This document shows, piece after piece, positions 39,794-49,622 of a DNA stretch of 64,000 bases. A model generated the notes under the pieces. It was not told where the DNA came from. It did no database searches and saw nothing but the letters and a program-made list of their open reading frames with translations. This stretch comes from an uncultured Oscillospiraceae bacterium (GTDB taxonomy: Bacteria; Bacillota; Clostridia; Oscillospirales; Oscillospiraceae). Location of the stretch: positions 110,863 to 174,862 of the forward strand of contig CANRFT010000001.1 of the NCBI GenBank assembly GCA_947629955.1, written 5' to 3'. Each line of letters begins with the position of its first letter. Position 1 is the first letter of the stretch. The position numbers were made by a program, and so were the translations under genes.

Positions 39794-41752
39794 CTATGTG
39801 AGCGGATAGATGGTCACGTACACGGTGACGTCCCCCTCCGGCGGGGAGTCGCAGGTGAAGGTGAGCCGGCCGTCGCTCTGGCCGGAGCAGTAGATACCGG
39901 CGTCCATGTAGGCCTTCATGTCGCCCGTCCGCGGCATGACGTGGATCTCCTGGGCGGTCTCGTCGGCCAGGACGCCCGCCGCCGTCACGGTCTGCGCCCC
40001 GTCCGTCCAGCCGTCCTGGGTCAGCACCACGGTGGCCTGTGCCGGCCTCAGGGCGTCCACGTACTTCTTGTTGGCGGCGGCATTGTCCTCTGTCGGTGTA
40101 TCAATGCCCGTTAATTCAACTGGAACTACTGCGTCATCGGTGGAAGCTCCTATATTTGCAACAGCGTGTCCTTTGTACCTATACCCAAAGACAATATCTT
40201 TATCCCCAGCGGCTTTTTTTATTGTTAGACCGCCATTGTCAATTTTAAAATTGCTACCGTCTATACTCTTGCTACCGTATTCTGTTGTGTATAGACTGCC
40301 AGTTATTCTGGCTGTTAGCGTCATCTTGCAATCTGTATTGTCATTCCTATTGCCAGCTATATTTCCGCTAAACACCGGGTTTTCCTTCGGCAGATACTTC
40401 CCGTCCGCCTCTGCCAGGGCAGTGCGGATGTCGCTGTGGGCCTCCGGGTCCTGGTCGTGGTCCGCCACGGCGGTGGCGGCGGTGCCCGCCGGGTCGTAGT
40501 CCAGCGCCGGCATCTGCTCGGGGTCCACCTTCCCGTTCTTCAGATCCGCCTTGCCAGCCAGCTCCTCCCGGATGTCCCCGTGGGCGTCTGGGCTGGCGTC
40601 GTGGGTGGAGACGGCCCCGTCGGCGTAGGTCTCGGCCTCCCGCTGGGCCGCCTCCAGCTCCGGGTGGGTGACGATGTCGCCCCCGGCGATCTGCTCCGCC
40701 TTGGCGGCGGCGGCGTCGGCCCGGTCGGCGGACTCCCCGGCGGCGGTCTCGGAGGACTTGGCGGCCGCGGCGCTCTTCTGGGCGTCGGAGGCGCTGGCCT
40801 TGGCCTGGTCCCGGCTGGCGGCGGCGTCGTCCCTGGCCCCCTCGGCGGCGGTCTGGGCGGTCTTGGCCTCCTTCTCGGAGGCGGCCGCGGCGGTCTGGCT
40901 CTCCAGGGCGGCGGCGGCGCTGGTCCCCGCCTCGGAGGCGCTGCCGGCGGCGGCGGTCTGGGCTGCTTCTGCCCGGAGGGCGGACCCCTCGGCGGCCTCT
41001 GCGGACTGGGCGGCCTCCTGCTGGCTCTGCCGCGCGGCGGCCATGGCGGTCTCCGCGCCTTTTTCGGACTCCCCGGCGGCGGTCTCGGAGGACTTTGCGG
41101 CGTCCCTTGCCGCCTCCGCGCCCTTCCTTGCGGCCTGGGCAAGCTCCACCTGGCCGTTGAGCTGGGCAAGGCTCTCCGCCGCGCCCTGCTCCGCGGCCCT
41201 GGCCTCCTCCGCGGAGGACGCCGCGGCCCTCTGTGCCTTTTCCGCGCCGCTCTTTGCCGTCTGGGCGTCGGTGACGTAGCCGCTCAGCCGCTCCTCCGCC
41301 TCTGCCACGGCGTTCCCCGCCGCCGCCTCGGCCCGTTCAGCGGATGCCGCCGCCGCGTCCTCTGACACCTTCGCCGCCGCCTCGGAGCTTGCCGCCGCCT
41401 GCTGGGAGGCAAGGGCTTCCCCGGCGCTCTGCTGTGCGGCGTCCCTGGCGGCCTGGGCCTCTTCCAGGGTCCGCTCCACCACCGGGCCCCGGACGTCCTC
41501 CACGTCCATCAGGTCGGACCACGTCTCCTCCTCGGTCCACTTCCACTGGAGTCTGTCCCCCTCATAGCGCAGCTCCACCTTGTCGCCCCGCAAGGCCAGC
41601 AGCCACTCCTGCTCAGAGCCCTTGAAGCCGTGCTTCACCGCCAGGGCGTAGGCGGTCAGGTAATAGGGCGGGTTCTCGTACCGCCACCCGTTCCGGCTCT
41701 CCGCCTCGTCGGTGAAGCCCAGGTCCGTATCCTCATAGATCGTCATCGTCAT
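39794..41752 (-). CDS. Tail fibre / receptor-binding protein (Ala-rich coiled coil)
   Basis: N-terminal domain plus long AAxSxxxA coiled coil plus distinct C-terminal domain. Confidence 0.75.
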   Translation of the reverse strand: MTMTIYEDTDLGFTDEAESRNGWRYENPPYYLTAYALAVKHGFKGSEQEWLLALRGDKVELRYEGDRLQWKWTEEETWSDLMDVEDVRGPVVERTLEEAQAARDAAQQSAGEALASQQAAASSEAAAKVSEDAAAASAERAEAAAGNAVAEAEERLSGYVTDAQTAKSGAEKAQRAAASSAEEARAAEQGAAESLAQLNGQVELAQAARKGAEAARDAAKSSETAAGESEKGAETAMAAARQSQQEAAQSAEAAEGSALRAEAAQTAAAGSASEAGTSAAAALESQTAAAASEKEAKTAQTAAEGARDDAAASRDQAKASASDAQKSAAAAKSSETAAGESADRADAAAAKAEQIAGGDIVTHPELEAAQREAETYADGAVSTHDASPDAHGDIREELAGKADLKNGKVDPEQMPALDYDPAGTAATAVADHDQDPEAHSDIRTALAEADGKYLPKENPVFSGNIAGNRNDNTDCKMTLTARITGSLYTTEYGSKSIDGSNFKIDNGGLTIKKAAGDKDIVFGYRYKGHAVANIGASTDDAVVPVELTGIDTPTEDNAAANKKYVDALRPAQATVVLTQDGWTDGAQTVTAAGVLADETAQEIHVMPRTGDMKAYMDAGIYCSGQSDGRLTFTCDSPPEGDVTVYVTIYPLT

Positions 41753-41924
41753 TCCTCCTCTGTAAGCCCCCTTTCGCAAAAGGGGGTGGCAGCGCCGCAG
41801 GCGCTGACGGGGGATTTTCTCTGCGCTTAAAAGCCTCCCCCTTTGGGGTCCGATTCCCCCTGTCAGGGGGAAATGGCCGAAGGCCAAAAGGGGTAGGGTG
41901 GTGGCCCGCGGGGCCGGTAGGGGC

Positions 41925-42317
41925 CTACCCCTCCTCGTCCTCCGTCAGGAGCCGGAACTTTCGCCTGTACCCCTGGGCGGGGTCATAGGTCCTGGCAAAC
42001 CAGGTCACAAAGTCGCTGTACATGGCGCTGTACATGGCGGAGGTGTTCTGATAGCGCTGGTATTCCCCGTTGTAGAAGTCGATCATGGCCATCAGGTACA
42101 CCGTGTACATGGCGTCGTGGGGCGGGTCCACCAGCAGCTCCGTGTCGCCGTCCTCCGGCCAGCTATACCGGATCTGGTCCAGCTCCGGCTTGGACAGGAG
42201 GAACACGTCCGCCGCGATCCGCCCGTCCAGCTCCTGGAGCCATTCGGTCTTTCTCTTTTCCGTAAAGGCGTTGGGCTTCACCTCGTCCGCCCGCTCGATG
42301 GCCTCTCTCAGCTTCAA
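41925..42317 (-). CDS. Head-tail connector/adaptor-type protein
   Basis: Position after the capsid gene; helical PDELLVDPPHDAMYTVYLMAMIDFYNGEYQRYQN-like adaptor composition. Confidence 0.5.
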   Translation of the reverse strand: MKLREAIERADEVKPNAFTEKRKTEWLQELDGRIAADVFLLSKPELDQIRYSWPEDGDTELLVDPPHDAMYTVYLMAMIDFYNGEYQRYQNTSAMYSAMYSDFVTWFARTYDPAQGYRRKFRLLTEDEEG

Positions 42318-42334
42318 ATCAAATACCCTCCTTG

Positions 42335-42390
42335 AAAAGCCTTCCCCATTTATGGGGAAGGTGGCACGGCGTCAGCCGTGACGGATGAGG
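42335..42390. repeat. Family B palindromic repeat (intergenic)
   Basis: aaaagccttccccatttatggggaaggtggcacggcgtcagccgtgacggatgagg. Confidence 0.85.
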
Positions 42391-42434
42391 TTATTGGTGA
42401 GGGCGGGGGAGCGCCCCCGCCCTCTCGGCTCTTC

Positions 42435-43457
42435 TTACGCCCCGGTGCCGTCCAGCTTCTTGCCGCCGGTCAGGCCGCCGGCCAGGATGTAGCGGAAGTC
42501 CACGAACCCGCCGGCGAAGCGGGCCCGGCCGTTCCACTTGTTGGCGTCGGTGTTGGGGTCGATGATGGACTTGACGCTCAGGGGCACCCGGTCGTTCAGA
42601 GGGGCGGCCACGTACTCCTTCAGGTAGCTGGAGTCCATCAGCATCCAGGGGCAGGCGCTGCCCTTCTTGATGTACTGGTTCAGATAGCCCCAGACCATCA
42701 CGGTCCACCGGCCGTACTGGTAGTTGAAGGCGTTGTTGGTGGTCAGGGGATCCTGGTCCGCGCCGATGGCGGCGAACACCTTCCGCTTCAGGTCGGGGTC
42801 GTTGGGGATGACGATGGTGTCGGGGGCCACCGCCAGGATGTTGCCGTTGTCGTCCCGGAAGTCCTGCATGATGGACTCGGCCCGGTCCAGGGCGGTCACG
42901 TCGAAGGCGTCCTGGTAGCAGTTGCACTGATCCGGGCCGGACACCTTGGGCTTGTGCTTGTCGCTGAACAGAGGGGCCTTGTCGGCGGTGGTCACGTCGT
43001 ACTGCTTCCCGCTGTAGGTCATGGTCTTCTGGCCGTTGAGGGCGGCGCCGTACAGGGCCGCGCCGTAGCGCTCTCTGGTGCGGTAGTAGCTGGCCACGAA
43101 CTTGGAGGGCCGCTGCTTCAGGTCCAGCAGCTTGGAGTCCTCCACCATCTCCTGGGACACGGTGAACTGGTTCTTCCAGGTCTCATACACGATGAGCTTG
43201 GAGTGGCCCTCCTGCATGGAGGTGCTGGGATAGGCGCCGTTCTCGCCCACGGGCTCGAAGTCGTCCATCTCGGTGAGACTGGTGTACAGGTCGCCGAAGT
43301 TGGTGCTGGTGCCCAGGGCGAACATCTCACCCAGAAGGGACTTCTGCTCGTAGGCCTCGGCCCGCTTCTCCAGCAGGAGGCGGACAGGGGCCTGCACGTT
43401 GCCGTAGATGGAGTCGGCCAGGCCGGACCCCTCGCTGAAAATGATCCTGTTAGGCAT
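42435..43457 (-). CDS. Major capsid protein
   Basis: HK97-like size and order: decoration, capsid, connector; MPNRIIFSEGSGLADSIYGNVQAPVRLLLEKRAEAYEQ. Confidence 0.8.
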   Translation of the reverse strand: MPNRIIFSEGSGLADSIYGNVQAPVRLLLEKRAEAYEQKSLLGEMFALGTSTNFGDLYTSLTEMDDFEPVGENGAYPSTSMQEGHSKLIVYETWKNQFTVSQEMVEDSKLLDLKQRPSKFVASYYRTRERYGAALYGAALNGQKTMTYSGKQYDVTTADKAPLFSDKHKPKVSGPDQCNCYQDAFDVTALDRAESIMQDFRDDNGNILAVAPDTIVIPNDPDLKRKVFAAIGADQDPLTTNNAFNYQYGRWTVMVWGYLNQYIKKGSACPWMLMDSSYLKEYVAAPLNDRVPLSVKSIIDPNTDANKWNGRARFAGGFVDFRYILAGGLTGGKKLDGTGA

Positions 43458-43473
43458 GTGTCATCCTCCTCTC

Positions 43474-43890
43474 TCACTCGGCGGCCGCCGCGGCGGGCAC
43501 GATGCGCACCCGCACCACGTCGCCCTCGGCCTCGCCGTCGATGCTGACGATCTCCAGCGCGCCGTCGCCGGTCTCGGCGGTCAGGCCGTCCTCGCTCACC
43601 TGGAGCTTGCCGCCGATCTTGGCGCCGCTGGCCCCGGCGGAGCCAATGGTGGTCTCGTAGATCACGTCGTCGCTGGCCCGCATCACCGGCAGCGCCTCGC
43701 CGTCGGCGGCAACGGTCCGGGTGGACGCGCTGATGTAGGTGGGCGGGTCGGTGCTGGCGGCGCCCAGCGCCTCCACCTGGCCCTCGTTGACCTTGACGAT
43801 CTGGCCCACCTGGTAGTCTCCTGCCTTGGCCGGCAGATACTCAAAGGGCGGCACCGCCCCGTGGTCGGTTTTCACAGGCGTAAAGCCCAT
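43474..43890 (-). CDS. Head decoration-like protein
   Basis: Small beta-rich ORF directly upstream of the capsid gene. Confidence 0.65.
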   Translation of the reverse strand: MGFTPVKTDHGAVPPFEYLPAKAGDYQVGQIVKVNEGQVEALGAASTDPPTYISASTRTVAADGEALPVMRASDDVIYETTIGSAGASGAKIGGKLQVSEDGLTAETGDGALEIVSIDGEAEGDVVRVRIVPAAAAAE

Positions 43891-44006
43891 ATCTAAAACT
43901 CCTTTCTGATTCGGCATCCCGCCGCGTCCAACGCACCAAGCCTCCTTTCGCAAAAGGAGGTGGCATCCGCGCAGCGGATGACGGAAGATTTTCTCCGTCC
44001 TTGCAC

Positions 44007-45137
44007 TTATTTTCTGGTCTTCATGTAATCGTTGTACGCGGATCTGATCTCCGCCTCGGTGGCCTCCGGCATCAGCGCCCGGTAGATGCGCATATCCGCC
44101 TCCGGGACGGACGCGGAGCCCTCGCCCCGGCCGGCCGGCACGGGGTTCAGATGTCCCTTGCTCCTGGCGTTGGCGGCGGCCTGCTGTCTCGCGGCCTGGG
44201 CCTGCTGTGCGGCGGCCTGCTGCTGGCGGGCGGCCAGCTCCTGCCGGTTGGCCAGATAGTAGGCGTCCACGAAGTTGTTCCCCCGCTGCACGTAGTCGTA
44301 AAAGGCCTTGCCGGTGGGCTTGTCCAGGATGTCCTGCAGACTCTTGACAGTGGGGTCCAGCTTGCCGATCTCGGCGATCTCCTGATCCGCCCTGGCCCGC
44401 ATCTCGGCCTGCTGCCGCTGGCGGGAGGCCTGGGCCTGCCGCTCCGCCTCCTCCCGCATCTGGCGGACGGTGGGGTTGGCGGCGATGGCCCGGTTCAGTC
44501 CCTCCGGGGTCAGCTTCCCGGCGGCCAGGTCCTTCTGGAGCCGGGCGGCGTCATAGGCCTCTTTCCAGGCGTAGAACTCCTTCCGGTTGGTGATGGGCTG
44601 GCCGTTGATGGAGTTCTTCAGGTTGGCGTCGGCGAACAGCTGCTGTTCCCTCTGCTGGTATTCCTGTTCCATCCTGGCCCGCTCGGCCTGCACCGCCGCG
44701 TCGATGGCTGCCTGGGTCTCCTGCTGGCGCCGCCGGGCGGCGTTGGCCCTCCGCTCCTCCTCCGGCATCTCCTGGCCCTTCTGGCCCGCTCCTTCAAGCC
44801 CTCCACCCTCAGGGGGGAGGGTGCCGGCATCGCCGGCGGGTGAGGGGGCGGCCGTGTACCCGGTGCCGGCATCGCCGGCGGGTGAGGGGGCGGCCGTGTT
44901 CCCGGTCCCGGCATCGCCGGCGGGGGAGGGCTTGGAGGGCTCCGCAGCGCCCTGGGGCGCGGAGGCGTTGGGCTGCCCCTCGTCCTCAGACGGGCCGCCG
45001 AGGGCGGCGGCCCCTACAGACTGCCCCTCCGCAGGGTCGGCGATCTCCTGCCCGTTTTCGCCTTGGTCGCTCTCCTGGGGCATCTCCACGCCCAGCGCCT
45101 GGGCGATCTCCTGTTCGGTCCCGTTGATCAGATCCAT
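44007..45137 (-). CDS. Capsid scaffold-like protein
   Basis: Highly charged coiled-coil protein between portal and capsid; contains repeat-derived PSPAGDAGTGxTAA tandem units. Confidence 0.7.
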   Translation of the reverse strand: MDLINGTEQEIAQALGVEMPQESDQGENGQEIADPAEGQSVGAAALGGPSEDEGQPNASAPQGAAEPSKPSPAGDAGTGNTAAPSPAGDAGTGYTAAPSPAGDAGTLPPEGGGLEGAGQKGQEMPEEERRANAARRRQQETQAAIDAAVQAERARMEQEYQQREQQLFADANLKNSINGQPITNRKEFYAWKEAYDAARLQKDLAAGKLTPEGLNRAIAANPTVRQMREEAERQAQASRQRQQAEMRARADQEIAEIGKLDPTVKSLQDILDKPTGKAFYDYVQRGNNFVDAYYLANRQELAARQQQAAAQQAQAARQQAAANARSKGHLNPVPAGRGEGSASVPEADMRIYRALMPEATEAEIRSAYNDYMKTRK

Positions 45138-45445
45138 GATGTGCTCCTTGTCGGGTTACTTGACCGGCTGCTTGACCGGCAGTTGACCCGCTGGCATTTT
45201 TCCGCTCTTGCCTTGCGTAGTTGTCGGATGTTTTCCCTGTCCCTGGGTAATGGCTCCTTTCGCAAAAGGAGCTGGCAGCCCGCAGGGCTGACTGAGGATT
45301 TTCCCCGCCCTTAAAGCCTTCCCAAGTTCAGTCAAATCACCTCTAAAAGCCCTCCCCTCTGGGGAGGGTGCCCCCGAAGGGGGCGGGTGAGGCTGGGGAA
45401 GGTGGCGCGAAGCGCCGGATGAGGGGGATTTTCAAGGCCTGCTCC

Positions 45446-45592
45446 TTACCGGGAGCCGCCCCGGCCGGCCCGGAGGTCGGTGCCCTTCACCACGGTCCCC
45501 TTCTTGGCGGGCTTGGACTGATAGGGCGCCTGCACCTTCTGGGTGCCGGCGTTCTGGATCTTGCCGATGTAGCCGCCGGATTTCTCACTCAT
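45446..45592 (-). CDS. Small phage head-region protein
   Basis: MSEKSGGYIGKIQNAGTQKVQAPYQSKPAKKGTVVKGTDLRAG. Confidence 0.55.
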   Translation of the reverse strand: MSEKSGGYIGKIQNAGTQKVQAPYQSKPAKKGTVVKGTDLRAGRGGSR

Positions 45593-45995
45593 GTGCTTGT
45601 CCTCCTCTCTTGTCGGATTTGGCATTTTCCCGCTGTTGCCGTGCGTATCGTCCTCGCGGACTCTATATCGCTTATCCCGCCGGGCCCGGCGGGCTTCGCT
45701 CATGCCGTCGCTCGTCCTCTCCCCACAAGCCAAAGGCCAGCTTGCGGGGGCCCCGTTTTACGTCAGGCTCCTTTCGCAAAAGGCCGACTCCCCCTGTCAG
45801 GGGGAGATGGCCGAAGGCCAAAAGGGGTAGGGACGCTGGCTCCGCCGCAGGCGGAGACTGAGGATTTTCTCAGCCCTTAAAGCCTTCCCCAGTTCAGTCA
45901 AATCACCTCTAAAAGCCCTCCCCTCTGGGGAGGGTGCCCCCGAAGGGGGCGGGTGAGGCCCGGGGAAGGTGGCGCGTAGCGCCGGATGAGGGGGC

Positions 45996-48032
45996 TTACC
46001 GGCCCTGGTTGATGGCCGCCGCGGCGTCGGCCCTGGCCCTCCGCTCGATGGCCTGTGCCAGCTCTGGCGGGACGTTGACGCCCTCTCCGGCCCCTCCGGG
46101 GCCACCTCCCCCAGCGGGGGAGGCAAGCGCCTCTTGGCTCCCCCTCTGGGGGAGCTGCCCGCTGAAAGCGGGCTGAGAGGGCCCCTGCATCGCCTGCATC
46201 TGCTGCATCATGGCCGCCTGCTGTTGCTGCTGGAGCCGGTCCTCCAGATAGCCCTTGGTGGCCCCGGCCTCCGGGTAGTGCAGGGCCTCCATCTTGGCCC
46301 AGAACAGGATCAGCGTCTCCAGCTGGGACGGGTCGCCGAATGCCCCGCTGGTGAGGTTCAGCCTCGTCTCCTGCCACATGGCCTCCCGGTTGCTGGCCAG
46401 GGGCTCGGAGGTGTCCACGGAGAACAAAAACTGGTCGTTCCACCGCCAGTTCCCCGCCTCGTCCTTCACCAGAAAGTCGTAGCGGTTGAAGGTCTCGTAC
46501 ACGGTCCGCCCCTGGTTGTCCTGGTGGGAGACGGTCCTGGGCTCGTCGCTGTAGGCCAGGGCCAGCTTGAACATCAGCTCGAACAGGTTGGCGTATGCGG
46601 CGTTTTTCATCACCCGCTTGGACTCCAGCCGGCCGGCGCTCTGGGCGGCGGCGAACTGCTTCGCGGTGCCGGAGGTGGCCGTGGTGTCCTTCCGCCCCTG
46701 GAAGGAGTCGGTGATGCCCAGCCCCTGCCGGGCTTCCTCGTACACGTTGGCCAGCTCGCTCATCTCGTAGTTCAGATTCCCACTGAACTGGTAGACGGAG
46801 ATCATATCCTTCTCCGCCGCGTTCTTCAAAAACCACCGCTCGCCGTCCTCCGGGTCGGTCCGCAGGTCCGCCCGGTCCGGCAGGGTGATGCGGGTACCCG
46901 CCTTCATCAGCCGGTCGATGATCTTCTGGCTCAGCCGGTTATAGGTGTTCTGCTGGTCCCGGATCACGTCCACGTCGGAGGATCCCAGCAGCTGCCCGTA
47001 GGTGGACACGGACCGCTGGAGCACGATGGGGAACCGGTCCGGCCGATAGAAGGGGATCTCCTCCGCCTCCATCACCGGCATCCCGTCCTCGCCGATGACC
47101 GGCAGGCCCAGCTCGTTCCTCACCGGCACGGCCCCGTCGATGTGGAAGCCCAGCTCGGTGTCCACCGGCGCGATGATCCGCTCCCGGTCCCGTACCCTGG
47201 TGGTCCACTCGGTGCCGCCGCACCGGGGGCACACGTCCCCGTCCTCCGGCCAGGGGGCCCCGCAGCGCCTGCACACCGGCTCCCGGCGGGCCTGGTAGTC
47301 CGGCAGGTCCTCCAGCTCCGTGTCGTTCACCCACACGTACCGGTCCACGGACCCCCGCTCGTTCTTCTCGTAGCCCACGTACAGGGTCACCTGGTGCTCG
47401 TCGGCGGTCTCCGCCGGCGCCCGGACCTCCGGCTCGCTCTCGCCCTCGGCCTCCACGTCCACGCCGTACCGCTGGCGCACCGCCTCCTTGGTGGTGGGCA
47501 GCTTGACGATGATCCAGTCCATGTCCTCGATGGAGGTGTACACCCCCGGCTGGGGCGCGATCTGCTTGGGATGGAGGAGGGTGATCTGCACCTCGCCGGC
47601 GGAGAACGGGGTCCGGGCGCTGTCGTCCCAGTCCACCAGGAAGAAGCACCCGCCCTGGATGGGCACGGTCCGCTCCGCCAGGTCGTTGACGGCCTCCATG
47701 GGCAGCCGGTCCAGCTCGTTGCGCAGCCAGTGCTCGATGATGTCCGCCAGGCGCTCGTCCGCCTTCCGGCGGGGCGTCACCTTGGGCATGGGGATGGAGG
47801 AGCTGACCTGACTCTCAACCAGCTCGAACACGATGTTCCGCACGTGGCTGGTCTTCTTCAGCCGCCCGTCCGGCTTGTGGTCCCCCGGCACCAGGGGCCG
47901 CATGGTCCGGTCCCCCAGATACAGCCGCTCCCTCTGGTCCATCAGGGTCTCGAATCTGGTCTTGTACTCCTGGTCGCTCTCCGCCAGCCGGTTCTTCCAC
48001 CGGACCAGCTTGTCGTTTATCGGGTCTGTCAC
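45996..48032 (-). CDS. Phage portal protein
   Basis: Follows terminase; ~680 aa; NIVFELVESQVSSSIPMPKVTPRRK, zinc-ribbon-like CRRCGAPWPEDGDVCPRCGG insertion. Confidence 0.8.
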   Translation of the reverse strand: MTDPINDKLVRWKNRLAESDQEYKTRFETLMDQRERLYLGDRTMRPLVPGDHKPDGRLKKTSHVRNIVFELVESQVSSSIPMPKVTPRRKADERLADIIEHWLRNELDRLPMEAVNDLAERTVPIQGGCFFLVDWDDSARTPFSAGEVQITLLHPKQIAPQPGVYTSIEDMDWIIVKLPTTKEAVRQRYGVDVEAEGESEPEVRAPAETADEHQVTLYVGYEKNERGSVDRYVWVNDTELEDLPDYQARREPVCRRCGAPWPEDGDVCPRCGGTEWTTRVRDRERIIAPVDTELGFHIDGAVPVRNELGLPVIGEDGMPVMEAEEIPFYRPDRFPIVLQRSVSTYGQLLGSSDVDVIRDQQNTYNRLSQKIIDRLMKAGTRITLPDRADLRTDPEDGERWFLKNAAEKDMISVYQFSGNLNYEMSELANVYEEARQGLGITDSFQGRKDTTATSGTAKQFAAAQSAGRLESKRVMKNAAYANLFELMFKLALAYSDEPRTVSHQDNQGRTVYETFNRYDFLVKDEAGNWRWNDQFLFSVDTSEPLASNREAMWQETRLNLTSGAFGDPSQLETLILFWAKMEALHYPEAGATKGYLEDRLQQQQQAAMMQQMQAMQGPSQPAFSGQLPQRGSQEALASPAGGGGPGGAGEGVNVPPELAQAIERRARADAAAAINQGR

Positions 48033-48101
48033 TGTTGATCTCTCCTTCCGCGTAAGCCTTCCCCGCTCGGCGGGGAAGGTGGCCCGCAGGGCCGGATGAG
48101 G

Positions 48102-49622
48102 CTACCCCGGCTCTCCCCATTCCTTGACCATGATCTCTCTCATCGCCTCGTCCGCGTTGCGGTAGTCCTCCCACATGTCCTCCGTCCAGGCGGACCGCCG
48201 CACGGCGGTATCGCCGCCCTGGACCCGCATCTCCTGCTGCCCCCGGATCTGGTGGGCGATGGCCAGGGCCATCACGCAGTCGTCGTGAGCTCCCGGCTCC
48301 GCCTCCATCCGCAGGCCCTTCTCTGCGTTGCGGACGAAGGTCAGCATCTCCAGCAGGGTGCCCTCGTCGTTGATGGAGTCCACCCGGTCCCGGACCACCC
48401 GGATCAGCTCGGCCAGCATCACCGGCCGGGTGAGGGTGTCGGTGCGGTACCCGAAGGCCTTCTTGGTCCGCCCGGTGTAGTCGTCCGGCACCTCCCGCAC
48501 ATAGAGCTTTGGATAGTTCATCAGGGCCAGCCGCTTCACCGGGTAGGTGGAGAAGTTGCACTCCGGCCCCTCCAGCGCCCAGTTGTACCAGCGGCCCAGG
48601 CAGTACATCTGCTCGGCGTACACGTCCTCGTCGAACTGGTGGCGGAGGACGGCCACCTGCTCCCCGGTCACGTTGTCCAGCACCTGGCCCACGAACCAGT
48701 CCGACCCCTCCCCGGCGGTGTCCCCGCCGATGACATACGGCCGGCCGGCCTCCGGCTCCCGGTACACGGTGACCGGCCCCTCCGGGTCCTCGATCCAGCG
48801 GATGTCGGTGATGTTCACCCCGTCTGAGGCGACTTTGTACGCGAAGGACCCCCGCCGGACAGGGGAGGGCAGCCGCTCCAGCCGGGCGGAGATCAGCGCC
48901 GCCGGGAATACCGTCTTGCCGGTCACGCCCCACTGGCCCAGACAGTAGACCATGTAGTAATACGGGTCCTTGTCCTTGAAGCCCTCTAGGGTGCGGATGG
49001 CCTCGTCGGTGAGGAAGCGGTTGTCCCGGTAGGTGCTCTCGTGGACCCGCGCCCGCTCGTCGTGGGTGTCGAAAAACCGCCGCTTCAGCCAGTGCGTGAT
49101 GTAGATCGGGTTGAACGTGAGGATGATCTGGAGGTAGTAGGGGAACCTGGTGCGGAGTCGGATATCCAGCTGGTTGAAGTCCCCCTCCAGCAGCTCCGAC
49201 GCCTCCTCGATCCAGATCCCCGTGATGTCGTAGATGGACTTCAGCTTTTCCACGTCGTCCAGCCCGGCGAAGATGATCTCGCTGCCGTTGGGGAAGGTGA
49301 TGGCCATGTCGCTCTTGTTGACCCTGGCCCCGGCGTCCGGGTAGTGCTCCCGGATCTGGCCCCGGAGCTGGGCAAAGCAGGAGTCCCGCAGCGTCTTGGC
49401 CACCTTCCGGCACACAAGCCAGCGGTGCCCCGGCTCGGTGGTGACCCGCTCCAGCACCTTCCGCCCGGCGAAGATGGACTTGCCGGAGCCGCCGCCGCCT
49501 TTGAGCACCAGATAGCGGTGCTCGTCGAAAAACAGGGGGATGAAACTGTCGTTGTTGGTGGCGCACAGCCCGGCGTACCAGCGCCCCACGGCGTCAAGGG
49601 CGGACGCTTTACTCGTCGCCAT
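48102..49622 (-). CDS. terL: Terminase large subunit
   Basis: LVLKGGGGSGKSIFA Walker A, IWIEEASELLEGDF Walker B. Confidence 0.93.
   Translation of the reverse strand: MATSKASALDAVGRWYAGLCATNNDSFIPLFFDEHRYLVLKGGGGSGKSIFAGRKVLERVTTEPGHRWLVCRKVAKTLRDSCFAQLRGQIREHYPDAGARVNKSDMAITFPNGSEIIFAGLDDVEKLKSIYDITGIWIEEASELLEGDFNQLDIRLRTRFPYYLQIILTFNPIYITHWLKRRFFDTHDERARVHESTYRDNRFLTDEAIRTLEGFKDKDPYYYMVYCLGQWGVTGKTVFPAALISARLERLPSPVRRGSFAYKVASDGVNITDIRWIEDPEGPVTVYREPEAGRPYVIGGDTAGEGSDWFVGQVLDNVTGEQVAVLRHQFDEDVYAEQMYCLGRWYNWALEGPECNFSTYPVKRLALMNYPKLYVREVPDDYTGRTKKAFGYRTDTLTRPVMLAELIRVVRDRVDSINDEGTLLEMLTFVRNAEKGLRMEAEPGAHDDCVMALAIAHQIRGQQEMRVQGGDTAVRRSAWTEDMWEDYRNADEAMREIMVKEWGEPG

Noticed and set aside
40436-41365. 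Gly-rich 309-aa plus-strand ORF resembling a structural repeat protein
   Set aside because: Complement of the Ala-rich fibre coiled coil; an artefact of GCN codons.
46134-48038. 634-aa plus-strand ORF
   Set aside because: Antisense to the portal gene; composition is the complement of a real coding frame.
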